From positions 1 through 64,000 of the forward strand of contig JASBUS010000061.1 of NCBI GenBank assembly GCA_030147745.1: 64,000 bases of DNA, given 5' to 3'. A program made the position numbers and the translations under genes. The number at the start of each line of letters is the position of its first letter. Within the stretch, counting starts at the first letter, position 1. The notes under the pieces are model-generated. The model worked only from the letters and a program-made list of their open reading frames with translations, was not told where the DNA came from and did not search any database. Shown piece by piece: positions 55,479-62,688 of the stretch. The stretch is from Alphaproteobacteria bacterium (GTDB lineage Bacteria > Pseudomonadota > Alphaproteobacteria > Micavibrionales > Micavibrionaceae).

Positions 55479-56481
55479 CTTCTGATCCCTTTTGCATCAG
55501 GCTATCGCCTGTGTCATTTATTTGGGCAGATTGCACATAGAGAAGCTGAATCAATGCATCGAGTGGCATATTCTCAACTGAGAAATCCTGTATGTTATAT
55601 TTCGTCAATAATTCGGCCGTAACGCCGCGCAATGACACTTTGTTACGGTCAATTTTAATTTGTGTTTTACGCGCCGTGTTTAATTCAACATGGCAGCCTT
55701 CAGGCAAGCCCGCTAAATCAATCAAAGCCTCACTATGCAGCGTTAGAATTTTGAAACGGTCAAAATCCTCGCGCAGGCTTTGCAACGGCGCATCCTGTTT
55801 AATCACGCCATGATCAATCATAATCACGCGTTGACATATCTCTTCAATATCGCCGCTATCATGACTGGTGAGCATGATGCTGGCATTTTCCTCTTGCGCC
55901 AAACGCTGTAAATTTAAGCGAAGCGCAATTTTTGATTCAATATCTAGGCCAATCGTTGGTTCATCTAGAAAGATAATTTTTGGGCTGTGTAACAATGATG
56001 CTGCAATTTCGCAGCGCATTCGCTGTCCCAATGACAATGAACGTGCGCTTTGGTTCAAAAAGCCTTTAAGATCTAACATCTCATCCAATGTCGCAACGCG
56101 ATGTTCAAGTGCCTGCCCTTCAACGCCATACATGGCGCCAAGCAAACGGTAACTATCCATCACCGATAAATTCGACCAAAGCTGTGAACGCTGGCCAAAG
56201 ACCACGCCGACTTCACGTGCGAGTTTAGAGCGCTCTTCCCATGGCGTATAGCCTGCGACTTTAGCCGTGCCGCTATGTGGACAAAGTATGCCCGTTAGCA
56301 TTTTTAATGTCGTTGATTTGCCCGCGCCATTCGGCCCAATGAAAGCCACACTTTCACCAGCTTCAATGTTAAACGAAATATCTTTCACAGCTTCAAACAC
56401 AGATTTCTTACGTTTTAAGAAACCTATTTTTTCATACTGATCGAAATTTTTCGATAAGGCTTGAACTTCTATAATCGACAT
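55468..56481 (-). CDS. ABC-2 type exporter ATP-binding protein (COG4586)
   Basis: 337 residues. Walker A GPNGAGKST (about 49-57), Q-loop near VVFGQRSQLW, signature LSLGQRMRCEIA, Walker B IIFLDEPTIGLD and H-loop LTSHD. An additional C-terminal region of about 100 residues is normal for COG4586. First gene of the operon. Substrate unknown. Confidence 0.92.
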   Translation of the reverse strand: MSIIEVQALSKNFDQYEKIGFLKRKKSVFEAVKDISFNIEAGESVAFIGPNGAGKSTTLKMLTGILCPHSGTAKVAGYTPWEERSKLAREVGVVFGQRSQLWSNLSVMDSYRLLGAMYGVEGQALEHRVATLDEMLDLKGFLNQSARSLSLGQRMRCEIAASLLHSPKIIFLDEPTIGLDIESKIALRLNLQRLAQEENASIMLTSHDSGDIEEICQRVIMIDHGVIKQDAPLQSLREDFDRFKILTLHSEALIDLAGLPEGCHVELNTARKTQIKIDRNKVSLRGVTAELLTKYNIQDFSVENMPLDALIQLLYVQSAQINDTGDSLMQKGSEDAR

Positions 56482-56503
56482 TAAACTCTACTCACATTAC
56501 GGC

Positions 56504-56908
56504 TTAAACACTGAATAATGGATTTGTGGCCACAAAAAGACGCGCGGCATCTTTACCGCCAACAATATCCGAAAGCGCGAAACCCACACGACGTAATGTA
56601 TATTCCGCAGCCAAGTTTTTATTAGGCGCGCTCGCATATAATTTGACAAGGCCTAAATCATCATAAGCATAATCACGTACGCGCTTTAAGGCTTCAATCG
56701 ACAAACCTTGGCCGTCATAGGCCGCATCAATATTGACATCAACAACCCCACCCAAACCGTCTTTATCGGCCTTAAGCGTTAGGTTCACATCACCAATTTT
56801 GACATCGCCGCCCCGTAAATACACATTAAACACGGTATTTTGCGCGCCGCAGCTTTTGGCCTTTTTCAAGGTTAAACGCGCTGAAAATAATTTTAGATAC
56901 ACAGACAT
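56504..56908 (-). CDS. GNAT-like acetyltransferase domain protein
   Basis: 134 residues from ATG 56908, which follows GGAGGAAA; an upstream in-frame ATG at 56920 contains that ribosome binding site. The GNAT pattern is seen as VDVNIDAAYDGQGLSIEALKRVRDYAYDDLGLVKLYASAPNKNLAAEYTLRRVGF, with a weak Q/RxxGxG-like AYDGQGLS acetyl-CoA loop. It may be a divergent, perhaps non-catalytic, member. No partner visible. Confidence 0.6.
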   Translation of the reverse strand: MSVYLKLFSARLTLKKAKSCGAQNTVFNVYLRGGDVKIGDVNLTLKADKDGLGGVVDVNIDAAYDGQGLSIEALKRVRDYAYDDLGLVKLYASAPNKNLAAEYTLRRVGFALSDIVGGKDAARLFVATNPLFSV

Positions 56909-56976
56909 AATTTCCTCCATCTTGTTCTATGGAAGAGGTGAAAATCATATAAAAATTAAAGGGGGTATTTTATGAC

Positions 56977-57006
56977 TGTCAGCTCTTCCGGATTGGTGAG
57001 CTGACA
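56977..57006. repeat. Inverted repeat near GNAT gene
   Basis: A 9-bp stem (TGTCAGCTC / GAGCTGACA) with a 12-nt loop, no U-run on either side. It may be the 3' end of the small gene at 57022-57171 or a leader element of the GNAT gene. Confidence 0.35.
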
Positions 57007-57021
57007 TTGAAAAAAATTAAA

Positions 57022-57171
57022 TTACAGCCCGTTTTCGCCTTTGCGCGGTTTCTGAATCATATGAATATTTTGCATGAGATTCACAAAATTCAAACACGCG
57101 CGCAGCATCGTGCAAGACGCTTCGCGCGCCCAATATTTTGCTGTTGCTGTGTATGTGAATGTCTGTGACAT
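57022..57171 (-). CDS. Possible small protein (49 residues)
   Basis: A 49-codon frame on the minus strand, starting ATG at 57171, beginning MSQTFTYTATAKYW and ending KPRKGENGL. The middle part (CTMLRACLNFVNLMQNIHMI) could be an amphipathic helix. Only a weak GGA lies 9-11 bases upstream. It fills an otherwise empty gap of over 400 bp between the GNAT gene and the secretion genes. Unsure; no known family. Confidence 0.35.
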   Translation of the reverse strand: MSQTFTYTATAKYWAREASCTMLRACLNFVNLMQNIHMIQKPRKGENGL

Positions 57172-57236
57172 TTAAATATCCAAATTTTTCTACTGTAACC
57201 TCGCGCCCAGTCGAGCACTTGTTTTAAGGAAAACAT

Positions 57237-57253
57237 ATTTTGCATTGCAAAAT
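57237..57253. promoter_or_regulatory. Palindromic possible operator
   Basis: A perfect inverted repeat ATTTTGCA-T-TGCAAAAT (8-bp arms, one central base) located 66 bp upstream of the small minus-strand frame and 79 bp below the end of the dotF-like gene. Looks like a dimeric repressor site; the binder is unknown. Confidence 0.4.
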
Positions 57254-57281
57254 CAAGCGCTTTTTTTACAAGGTATAAAAA

Positions 57282-57309
57282 AACACTCCTGAAAGCCCTC
57301 AGGAGTGTT
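57282..57309 (-). terminator. Terminator of the T4BSS operon
   Basis: A perfect 11-bp stem (AACACTCCTGA and its complement), 6-nt loop, followed by TTTTTT on the minus strand. Confidence 0.9.
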
Positions 57310-57331
57310 CTAAAATTAGGGGATAGCAGAC

Positions 57332-58618
57332 TTACTGTGTCACGCTACCTTGCGCGCCGCGAACGGTCCATACGCCGTTCTCAAGGCCAATCGAGCTAAT
57401 ACGGCCCAGACCTTCAACAACGTCACCTACAGTCACTTTTTTGATGTCTGTGCTGCCGTCTTTCGCGATCCATGCTTGGTCTTGTGCAATACCTTTCAAG
57501 ACCCATTTATCCGCTTTAACGCTTGGCGCAGCTTTCGTGACGACTTTTGCACTTGGCATTGCCGGTGCAGCCATAGTCGCATCTGAACTACGCTTTGATG
57601 TGCTCACAACAGCGCTGCTTTTCACTGAAGACATTTCCGCTTTCACAGCTTTAAGCTCTTTTGACAAAGCAGATACATCGGCATCACGCTTTTCAACTTC
57701 GTTTAAGCTACGCTCAAGCTTATCCATACGCGCAGAGATTTTATCCATCTTCGCGGCAACACTATCAAGCTTGTTAAGCATTTCAGGTGAAACACTTGCT
57801 GTCGGCGCTGGCGCAGCTTGCATAACAGGCGCAGGTGCTTCCATAGCTGGTGCAGGAATATTCATCGCTGGCGCTGGTGCATTAATAGGCGCTGAGCCAG
57901 AGAAATCAGGCATAGCCATTGCTGGGGCTTCCATCATTGGAGCTTCCATAGCTGGCGCCTCCATAGCAGGTGCTTCCATCGCCGCAAAATCAGGCATTGA
58001 TGGTGATGGCACATCCATTGGCGCTGCACCAAAATCTGGCATTGGTGTTAAACCACCAGTTTCAGAGTCATCAGATGCACCAAATGTTGGGAATGATGGC
58101 GCTTCCATTGCAGGCACTGAATCATCTTCCATAACCATAGCGCTTGGCATTGGTGGCATATCGCCCATATTGCTGTTATCCATAGCCATATCAGACATTG
58201 ATGGCATTGAAGGGACAGGCGCGTTCGCCATATCCATATTGTCCATACCAGTATCTGCCATTTGTGTCGGTGCAGCTGGCGCATTCATATCATTAGCCAT
58301 TTGTTGTTGCTGCGGCGCTTTAGCGCCTTTATTGCCGCCACCTAACAGAAGGAAATATCCAGCAGCGCCACCAACAGCGAGCACCAATATAATAAAGATC
58401 AAACCGCCTGCGCCTTTTTTCTTTTTCGCAGGTTTTGCTGCCGCCGCTACATCTGCTGCGCCTGCGTCTTCATCCCATTCATCAAGGTCATCGCCCCATT
58501 CTTCTTCACCAGAATCTAGCGCATCAAGATCATCTAGACCGCCGTCTAAATCGCTATCCAGCTCGTCATCGAAGCCCATATCGTCAAAATCATCATCTAA
58601 ATTTTTATCGTCGCTCAT
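57332..58618 (-). CDS. DotF/IcmG- or TraP-like T4BSS protein
   Basis: 428 residues. A highly acidic N-terminus (1-55), a basic patch, one membrane helix (71-92), a long Met/Ala/Pro low-complexity segment with five-residue repeats (MEAPA, about 215-240), a coiled coil (about 285-330), and a compact C-terminal domain (last 60 residues, starting DKWVLKGIAQDQAWIAK) similar to the TraP/PilP-like end. The layout matches IcmG/DotF, and the gene follows dotI-dotH-dotG as in Legionella and IncI plasmids. Assignment rests on architecture and position; sequence identity is weak. A terminator precedes it. Confidence 0.65.
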   Translation of the reverse strand: MSDDKNLDDDFDDMGFDDELDSDLDGGLDDLDALDSGEEEWGDDLDEWDEDAGAADVAAAAKPAKKKKGAGGLIFIILVLAVGGAAGYFLLLGGGNKGAKAPQQQQMANDMNAPAAPTQMADTGMDNMDMANAPVPSMPSMSDMAMDNSNMGDMPPMPSAMVMEDDSVPAMEAPSFPTFGASDDSETGGLTPMPDFGAAPMDVPSPSMPDFAAMEAPAMEAPAMEAPMMEAPAMAMPDFSGSAPINAPAPAMNIPAPAMEAPAPVMQAAPAPTASVSPEMLNKLDSVAAKMDKISARMDKLERSLNEVEKRDADVSALSKELKAVKAEMSSVKSSAVVSTSKRSSDATMAAPAMPSAKVVTKAAPSVKADKWVLKGIAQDQAWIAKDGSTDIKKVTVGDVVEGLGRISSIGLENGVWTVRGAQGSVTQ

Positions 58619-58670
58619 TATAATCTCTTTCGTAGATCTAGGAATTACAACTTAGAAAATTATAAAAAAA

Positions 58671-58691
58671 CAGGCCTTAAATCAAGGCCTG
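58671..58691 (-). terminator. Internal terminator between dotG and dotF-like gene
   Basis: CAGGCCTT-AAATC-AAGGCCTG followed by TTTTTTT on the minus strand. A complete rho-independent terminator inside the operon. Confidence 0.85.
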
Positions 58692-58721
58692 AATCTTTGT
58701 AATCATATTTAAGTCAACGCT

Positions 58722-60224
58722 TTAATTCGCTTGAAGATTCAAACTTGCAGGATCAAAGCCCGCTGGCATTGTGTTTAGACCAGGTACACCATTCGGGAAC
58801 ATGTTAATCGAATTTGGTACAGCCTGCATTGAATTGCTCATCGCCTGCGTTGTTGTAGATCCAAACGGATTCATACCACCGACATTTTGAGGGTTCTCAT
58901 ATACTGCTTCGGTGAACAAGATACCAATTGGCGTGCCGGCTTCAACACGAACAAGAATCTCCGTTTCATCGCCTTCTTCTAACAACAGATCAGTCACAAT
59001 CTCAGAGGCTTCACTTACACCTTTCATCGCTTCTTCGCGAAGATCTAGATCTTCAGTTTCAGTCGCAACGGTTTCACCTGTTGTACTAACAATATTCGTT
59101 GTACCTGAATCCGCGATCGCTTCGGTCATGCCTTCGATGAATTTAGCTGCTGCTGGCAAAACAATACGCTTAAAGTAACGATGATTAACCTCTGTGGCCA
59201 AACCTGGAAGGGATGTACCTGGGTCAACCGCTACCGCGCTCATTGGATATGACTTACCGTCTTTGACAATCTGGTTGAAATTAATCACAAGATGTTCATC
59301 TTCACGAGAGAAACTACCCAAAATCTTAGAGCCTTCAAAATGACCAGTAAGAATTTGCGCCATAACAACACTTGGAACATCCGAATTCGCCTCAATCAAC
59401 ATCTGAGCGTAAAGAATATCACCTGGTGCAATCAAAGGCTTCTCATCAGTAAGCGCCATAGTGGCATCACCATTCATGCCATTTATGCCATTCATATTCG
59501 CCATATTTAAGCTATTCGCATATGCTGCAGCCTGCTTATCACGTTGTTGCTCAAAATAGGCGTCCTCTTTCATCACTACAATTTTTTCTAATGGACGATA
59601 TTCATGGCGCTGAGCTACAACGGCCATTTGTTCCATCATTTTTTGTGACAAATTGCTCAATGCTTTTGCACGCGCCTCTTTATTTGGATCTTCTGTGCGC
59701 GGCATCGCAGCCATTGCACGCTGATTTTGAATTTCCATCAAACGGCGGCGTTTATTTTCTTCTTCCTGACGGCGCATTCTTTTTTCTTGCAAGTCTTTCC
59801 ATTGCGCCATCGGATCTTCGTTATCTGCAAGTTCTTTTGCAACAGGCGCTAAGCTTGTTTGAATTGGGTCAACAGGAACAGGCACGAAACTTGTTTGCTC
59901 ATCAACTGCCTCTTCGTAATCCTGCTGGTTACGTGTTTCAAGCGCTTCACGGTATACTTCAGTGACTTCCTCACCGACTTCACCACGCACAGTCGCACCT
60001 GTACCAGTACGGATGGCAGAGTTTTCAATTTTAACATCGTTACTGCCGAAAATATTGACACTAACAATAATCACTACAATGCCGACAATAATCACGCCAA
60101 ATTTGAATAATGGATTTTTCTTCCATAATTCTTTGATGCCTTGACCGCTCTGAAAGTCAGCATCGACATCGAACTCATCCGCGCCGCCTTCAAATTCATC
60201 ATCAAATTGATCTTGATCACTCAT
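58722..60224 (-). CDS. dotG: DotG/IcmE (TraO) type IVB secretion core protein
   Basis: 500 residues. An acidic cytoplasmic start, one membrane helix (41-60), a charged helical linker (about 135-165, RMRRQEEENKRRRLME) and a C-terminal VirB10-like domain (about 265-450). That domain includes PLIAPGDILYAQMLIEANSDVPSVVMAQILTG and IVKDGKSYPMSAVAVD, the hallmarks of DotG. In Legionella the protein exceeds 1000 residues because of pentapeptide-like repeats; those are missing here, which is closer to conjugative TraO. It spans inner and outer membrane in the T4BSS core. Confidence 0.85.
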   Translation of the reverse strand: MSDQDQFDDEFEGGADEFDVDADFQSGQGIKELWKKNPLFKFGVIIVGIVVIIVSVNIFGSNDVKIENSAIRTGTGATVRGEVGEEVTEVYREALETRNQQDYEEAVDEQTSFVPVPVDPIQTSLAPVAKELADNEDPMAQWKDLQEKRMRRQEEENKRRRLMEIQNQRAMAAMPRTEDPNKEARAKALSNLSQKMMEQMAVVAQRHEYRPLEKIVVMKEDAYFEQQRDKQAAAYANSLNMANMNGINGMNGDATMALTDEKPLIAPGDILYAQMLIEANSDVPSVVMAQILTGHFEGSKILGSFSREDEHLVINFNQIVKDGKSYPMSAVAVDPGTSLPGLATEVNHRYFKRIVLPAAAKFIEGMTEAIADSGTTNIVSTTGETVATETEDLDLREEAMKGVSEASEIVTDLLLEEGDETEILVRVEAGTPIGILFTEAVYENPQNVGGMNPFGSTTTQAMSNSMQAVPNSINMFPNGVPGLNTMPAGFDPASLNLQAN

Positions 60225-60249
60225 AAGCTATATCCCACTCGGCTAATAA

Positions 60250-61425
60250 TTATTCTGAATCATCTTCAGTTAGACTAACACGCACCATTTGACCACCATC
60301 AGATAGCAACAACACAGGCGCATCATTTATTTCATATACATTCATCCCGTCACCTGAACGCACAGAGCTGCTCCAGCCTGGTGAAAGCAAAGTCAAAGGC
60401 GTTCTGACATAAGTTAAGCCATTTAACTTATAGGCACGCGTGCGTGCATCAGTACCGCTAACAACCAAAGCTTCTGCTGCTTGAGGCGGAACACCATCCA
60501 AGACTGATGCCATATTCGCACTGCCCGCTGTAATACTTAACGATGAGTTGATTAACGGTGCTTCCGCTTCTGGACCATATTCAGGAATACGAAGATCTAA
60601 ACGGTAGTAGACTTTGTCTCTACGTGTATTCAAAGAAATAACGATTGGTGTCTTTAAACCAATCAGACGCATAGACAAATTGCCTTTGGCAAAATGTGTT
60701 GTTGGCGTAATACGGAAAATATTACCGCCTGGATCAGGCTTGATAATATCAAATTCACCCGCCCAAGTCATATCAAGCACTGGCCATGGCGCGCCCGTTA
60801 CATCGACAACTGAAACTGTTGTCACATGCCCCATTGCAACATCAATTGAATCAGGAATCTGACCTGGGTCAAGTGATAAAGTCTTCACACCAACCTCTGG
60901 TGTCGGACGATTATACATCAACGTATCAATGGATTGACGGTTTTCGTCATAAATCTCCATAAAGCGGCGAATTTCTTCAGGCTTTAAAGGGAACATGCTA
61001 TCAAGCGCTAGGCCATAGGCTTCTTCATAAAATTGTCTTTTCTCTTTTTCAGCACGTGCACGAAGCTGCTCTTCACGTGACAAGCCCCCAACTTCATCTT
61101 CGCTCATGCCAGGGATTGGCGGCGGCTGATTCATGCCGCCCTGTTGTGGCAAGGCCATACCTGGCATCGCCATTTGGTTCATCTCAGGCACGGCAGCCTG
61201 TTGCCCTTTACCTTTTTCTTCAACCTTTGGCGCTGGTAAGCTGTTTAATAAACTTTCAAAGCTACCAAAAGACGGCGGCGCCGCTTCAGCATCATCACCA
61301 ACAACGCTCGGTGCTGGTGGCACTTGTGCATATGTTGAACTAGCTGTTCCACCGATCATTAGCGCGGCAAACGCGACATAGACGGATAAATGTTTAATTT
61401 TCTGACGAGAATTTTGAAGCATCAT
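60250..61425 (-). CDS. dotH: DotH/IcmK (TraN) outer-membrane T4BSS core protein
   Basis: 391 residues. A Sec signal peptide (about 14-33, cleaved at TYA/QV). A low-complexity Gln/Met/Pro part (60-110) is followed by the IcmK core with SLDPGQIPDSIDVAMGHVTTVSVVDVTGAPWPVLD, where the VSVVDVTGAPWPI-like string is diagnostic. C-terminal YVRTPLTLLSPGWSSSVRSGDGMNVYE. It lies 25 bp before dotG. Confidence 0.88.
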   Translation of the reverse strand: MMLQNSRQKIKHLSVYVAFAALMIGGTASSTYAQVPPAPSVVGDDAEAAPPSFGSFESLLNSLPAPKVEEKGKGQQAAVPEMNQMAMPGMALPQQGGMNQPPPIPGMSEDEVGGLSREEQLRARAEKEKRQFYEEAYGLALDSMFPLKPEEIRRFMEIYDENRQSIDTLMYNRPTPEVGVKTLSLDPGQIPDSIDVAMGHVTTVSVVDVTGAPWPVLDMTWAGEFDIIKPDPGGNIFRITPTTHFAKGNLSMRLIGLKTPIVISLNTRRDKVYYRLDLRIPEYGPEAEAPLINSSLSITAGSANMASVLDGVPPQAAEALVVSGTDARTRAYKLNGLTYVRTPLTLLSPGWSSSVRSGDGMNVYEINDAPVLLLSDGGQMVRVSLTEDDSE

Positions 61426-61613
61426 TACGATTATACCTTAAATAACCTAACCCATTCACTTTGAAGAGCAATAAGAGAAACCTGAAAAACACAAATATAG
61501 AACTTGCGCAGAGTAAGCCTAAATCTTAACGCCCATTATGTCACCTAAAAAAAGAGGTTATCCCATATTGTTTAAACAGCTCTTTTTATAAACCAACCTT
61601 AAAAATTACAAAA

Positions 61614-62363
61614 TTAACCGTAATAAGAAATCCACTGTTCGATACCCACACCGTTCGGGCTTTCCAATTTCGGCACACGCACAACAGTCAATGTCACACG
61701 CAAAGAATCTGTTTTACGCTGCTGACCTGACTGATAAGTCACAATCAACGGCACTTCAATACGCCATGTATAACGGCCATTTTCAAGACCTTCCCACAAC
61801 AATACTGGTGCAGCGCGCGGTGCAGCCGTCACAACCTGACGGTTATTTTGCACCATTTCAAGAATACTCGAACGCTCCAAAGCACCTGTGAAACTCTCCC
61901 AGCCAGTACGCGTAAAGTTACGCGAAGATTCTTGCAGACGGCGACGATAATCATGGAAACCAAAAGTCAAAACTTCCGTTGCAGCTTGCGCCACCCACGA
62001 CATCAACGCTGGGCTAGACAAGTTTGGCTGAGACAACGAAACCATCGGCACTAATCGACCATCAACAGTTGTCGCAAAATAACGATCCTGTGGTTGGTGC
62101 ACGCTTATCACATAAAACATTGCGCCGATTAACAGAATTACACAAATAACAAGCCCCATCACAACTTTTTGCAAAGCGCGATAACCATCACGGTAATATT
62201 CGTTACGAATAACAACAGCGCCTACACCCTTTTCAAAAGGATGAACTTCTTTCGCATCACCAGAAGCTGGAGCAACTGAGGCAGCTGGCGCGCCTTTTTG
62301 TTTTCCCATACGCTTAACTGGCTTTTGTGAATTTTCGGCAATTTTTTGTTGTGGTTCTGACAT
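61614..62363 (-). CDS. dotI: DotI/IcmL (TraM) inner-membrane T4BSS protein
   Basis: 249 residues. A basic, Ala-rich cytoplasmic part, then RNEYYRDGYRALQK (about 53-66), a single membrane helix (68-87) and a periplasmic domain with YFATTVDGRLVPM (95-107). These are family signatures of IcmL/TraM, which stabilises the inner-membrane complex with DotJ. No dotJ is seen. A 188-bp gap separates it from dotH; a weak start codon context (GGGTACAAACA) precedes it. Confidence 0.88.
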   Translation of the reverse strand: MSEPQQKIAENSQKPVKRMGKQKGAPAASVAPASGDAKEVHPFEKGVGAVVIRNEYYRDGYRALQKVVMGLVICVILLIGAMFYVISVHQPQDRYFATTVDGRLVPMVSLSQPNLSSPALMSWVAQAATEVLTFGFHDYRRRLQESSRNFTRTGWESFTGALERSSILEMVQNNRQVVTAAPRAAPVLLWEGLENGRYTWRIEVPLIVTYQSGQQRKTDSLRVTLTVVRVPKLESPNGVGIEQWISYYG

Positions 62364-62497
62364 TGTTTGTACCCAAAAAAGTCAAGAGATTAGACGTAAA
62401 AACATCCCGCACTCTGGCACAAAAGCCGCAGAACACGAGAGAAATAGCGCACTTATATGGTATAATAGCGGACAAAATACCATCCAAGCTTATATAA

Positions 62498-62526
62498 ATG
62501 ATACGCCACCCTTAACGGCATAGCAA
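62498..62526 (-). promoter_or_regulatory. Candidate promoter of dotI-dotH-dotG operon
   Basis: Minus strand: TTGCTA (plus 62521-62526), 17-bp spacer, TATCAT (plus 62498-62503). Confidence 0.45.
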
Positions 62527-62624
62527 GCAGATTAATCTCTATATAATTGTGCAAACACAAAAATTTAAAAAACTTTCGTGCATTATTTGATGCCCTATGA
62601 TAAAATTTAAACTCAAATAATTGG

Positions 62625-62661
62625 TCTGCGGGAACATTTTACCCTTAAGGGTATCCGCAGA
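62625..62661 (+). promoter_or_regulatory. Leader hairpin before the partial exported-protein gene
   Basis: Outer arms TCTGCGG and CCGCAGA enclose an inner palindrome ACCCTTAAGGGT. It ends at the first base of a seven-codon frame (62661-62684, MLLVFGD) that stops four bases before the main ATG. A translational or transcriptional control is possible. Confidence 0.4.
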
Positions 62662-62688
62662 TGTTGCTGGTTTTTGGTGATTAGGGGC

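Larger units (their letters stand above)
62364..62688. other. Divergent intergenic region of T4BSS genes
   Basis: No coding frame seen. The minus-strand promoter is at 62498-62526. On the plus strand there is an extended -10 TGGTATAAT (62458-62466) and another TATGAT (62596-62601). A leader hairpin (62625-62661) lies before the plus gene. Confidence 0.4.

Noticed and set aside
57441-58655. 404-codon plus-strand frame opposite the DotF-like gene
   Set aside because: Mirror of the repeated minus-strand codons (repeats of AGASI-type); no ribosome binding site; the minus frame has sensible domain layout and a terminator.
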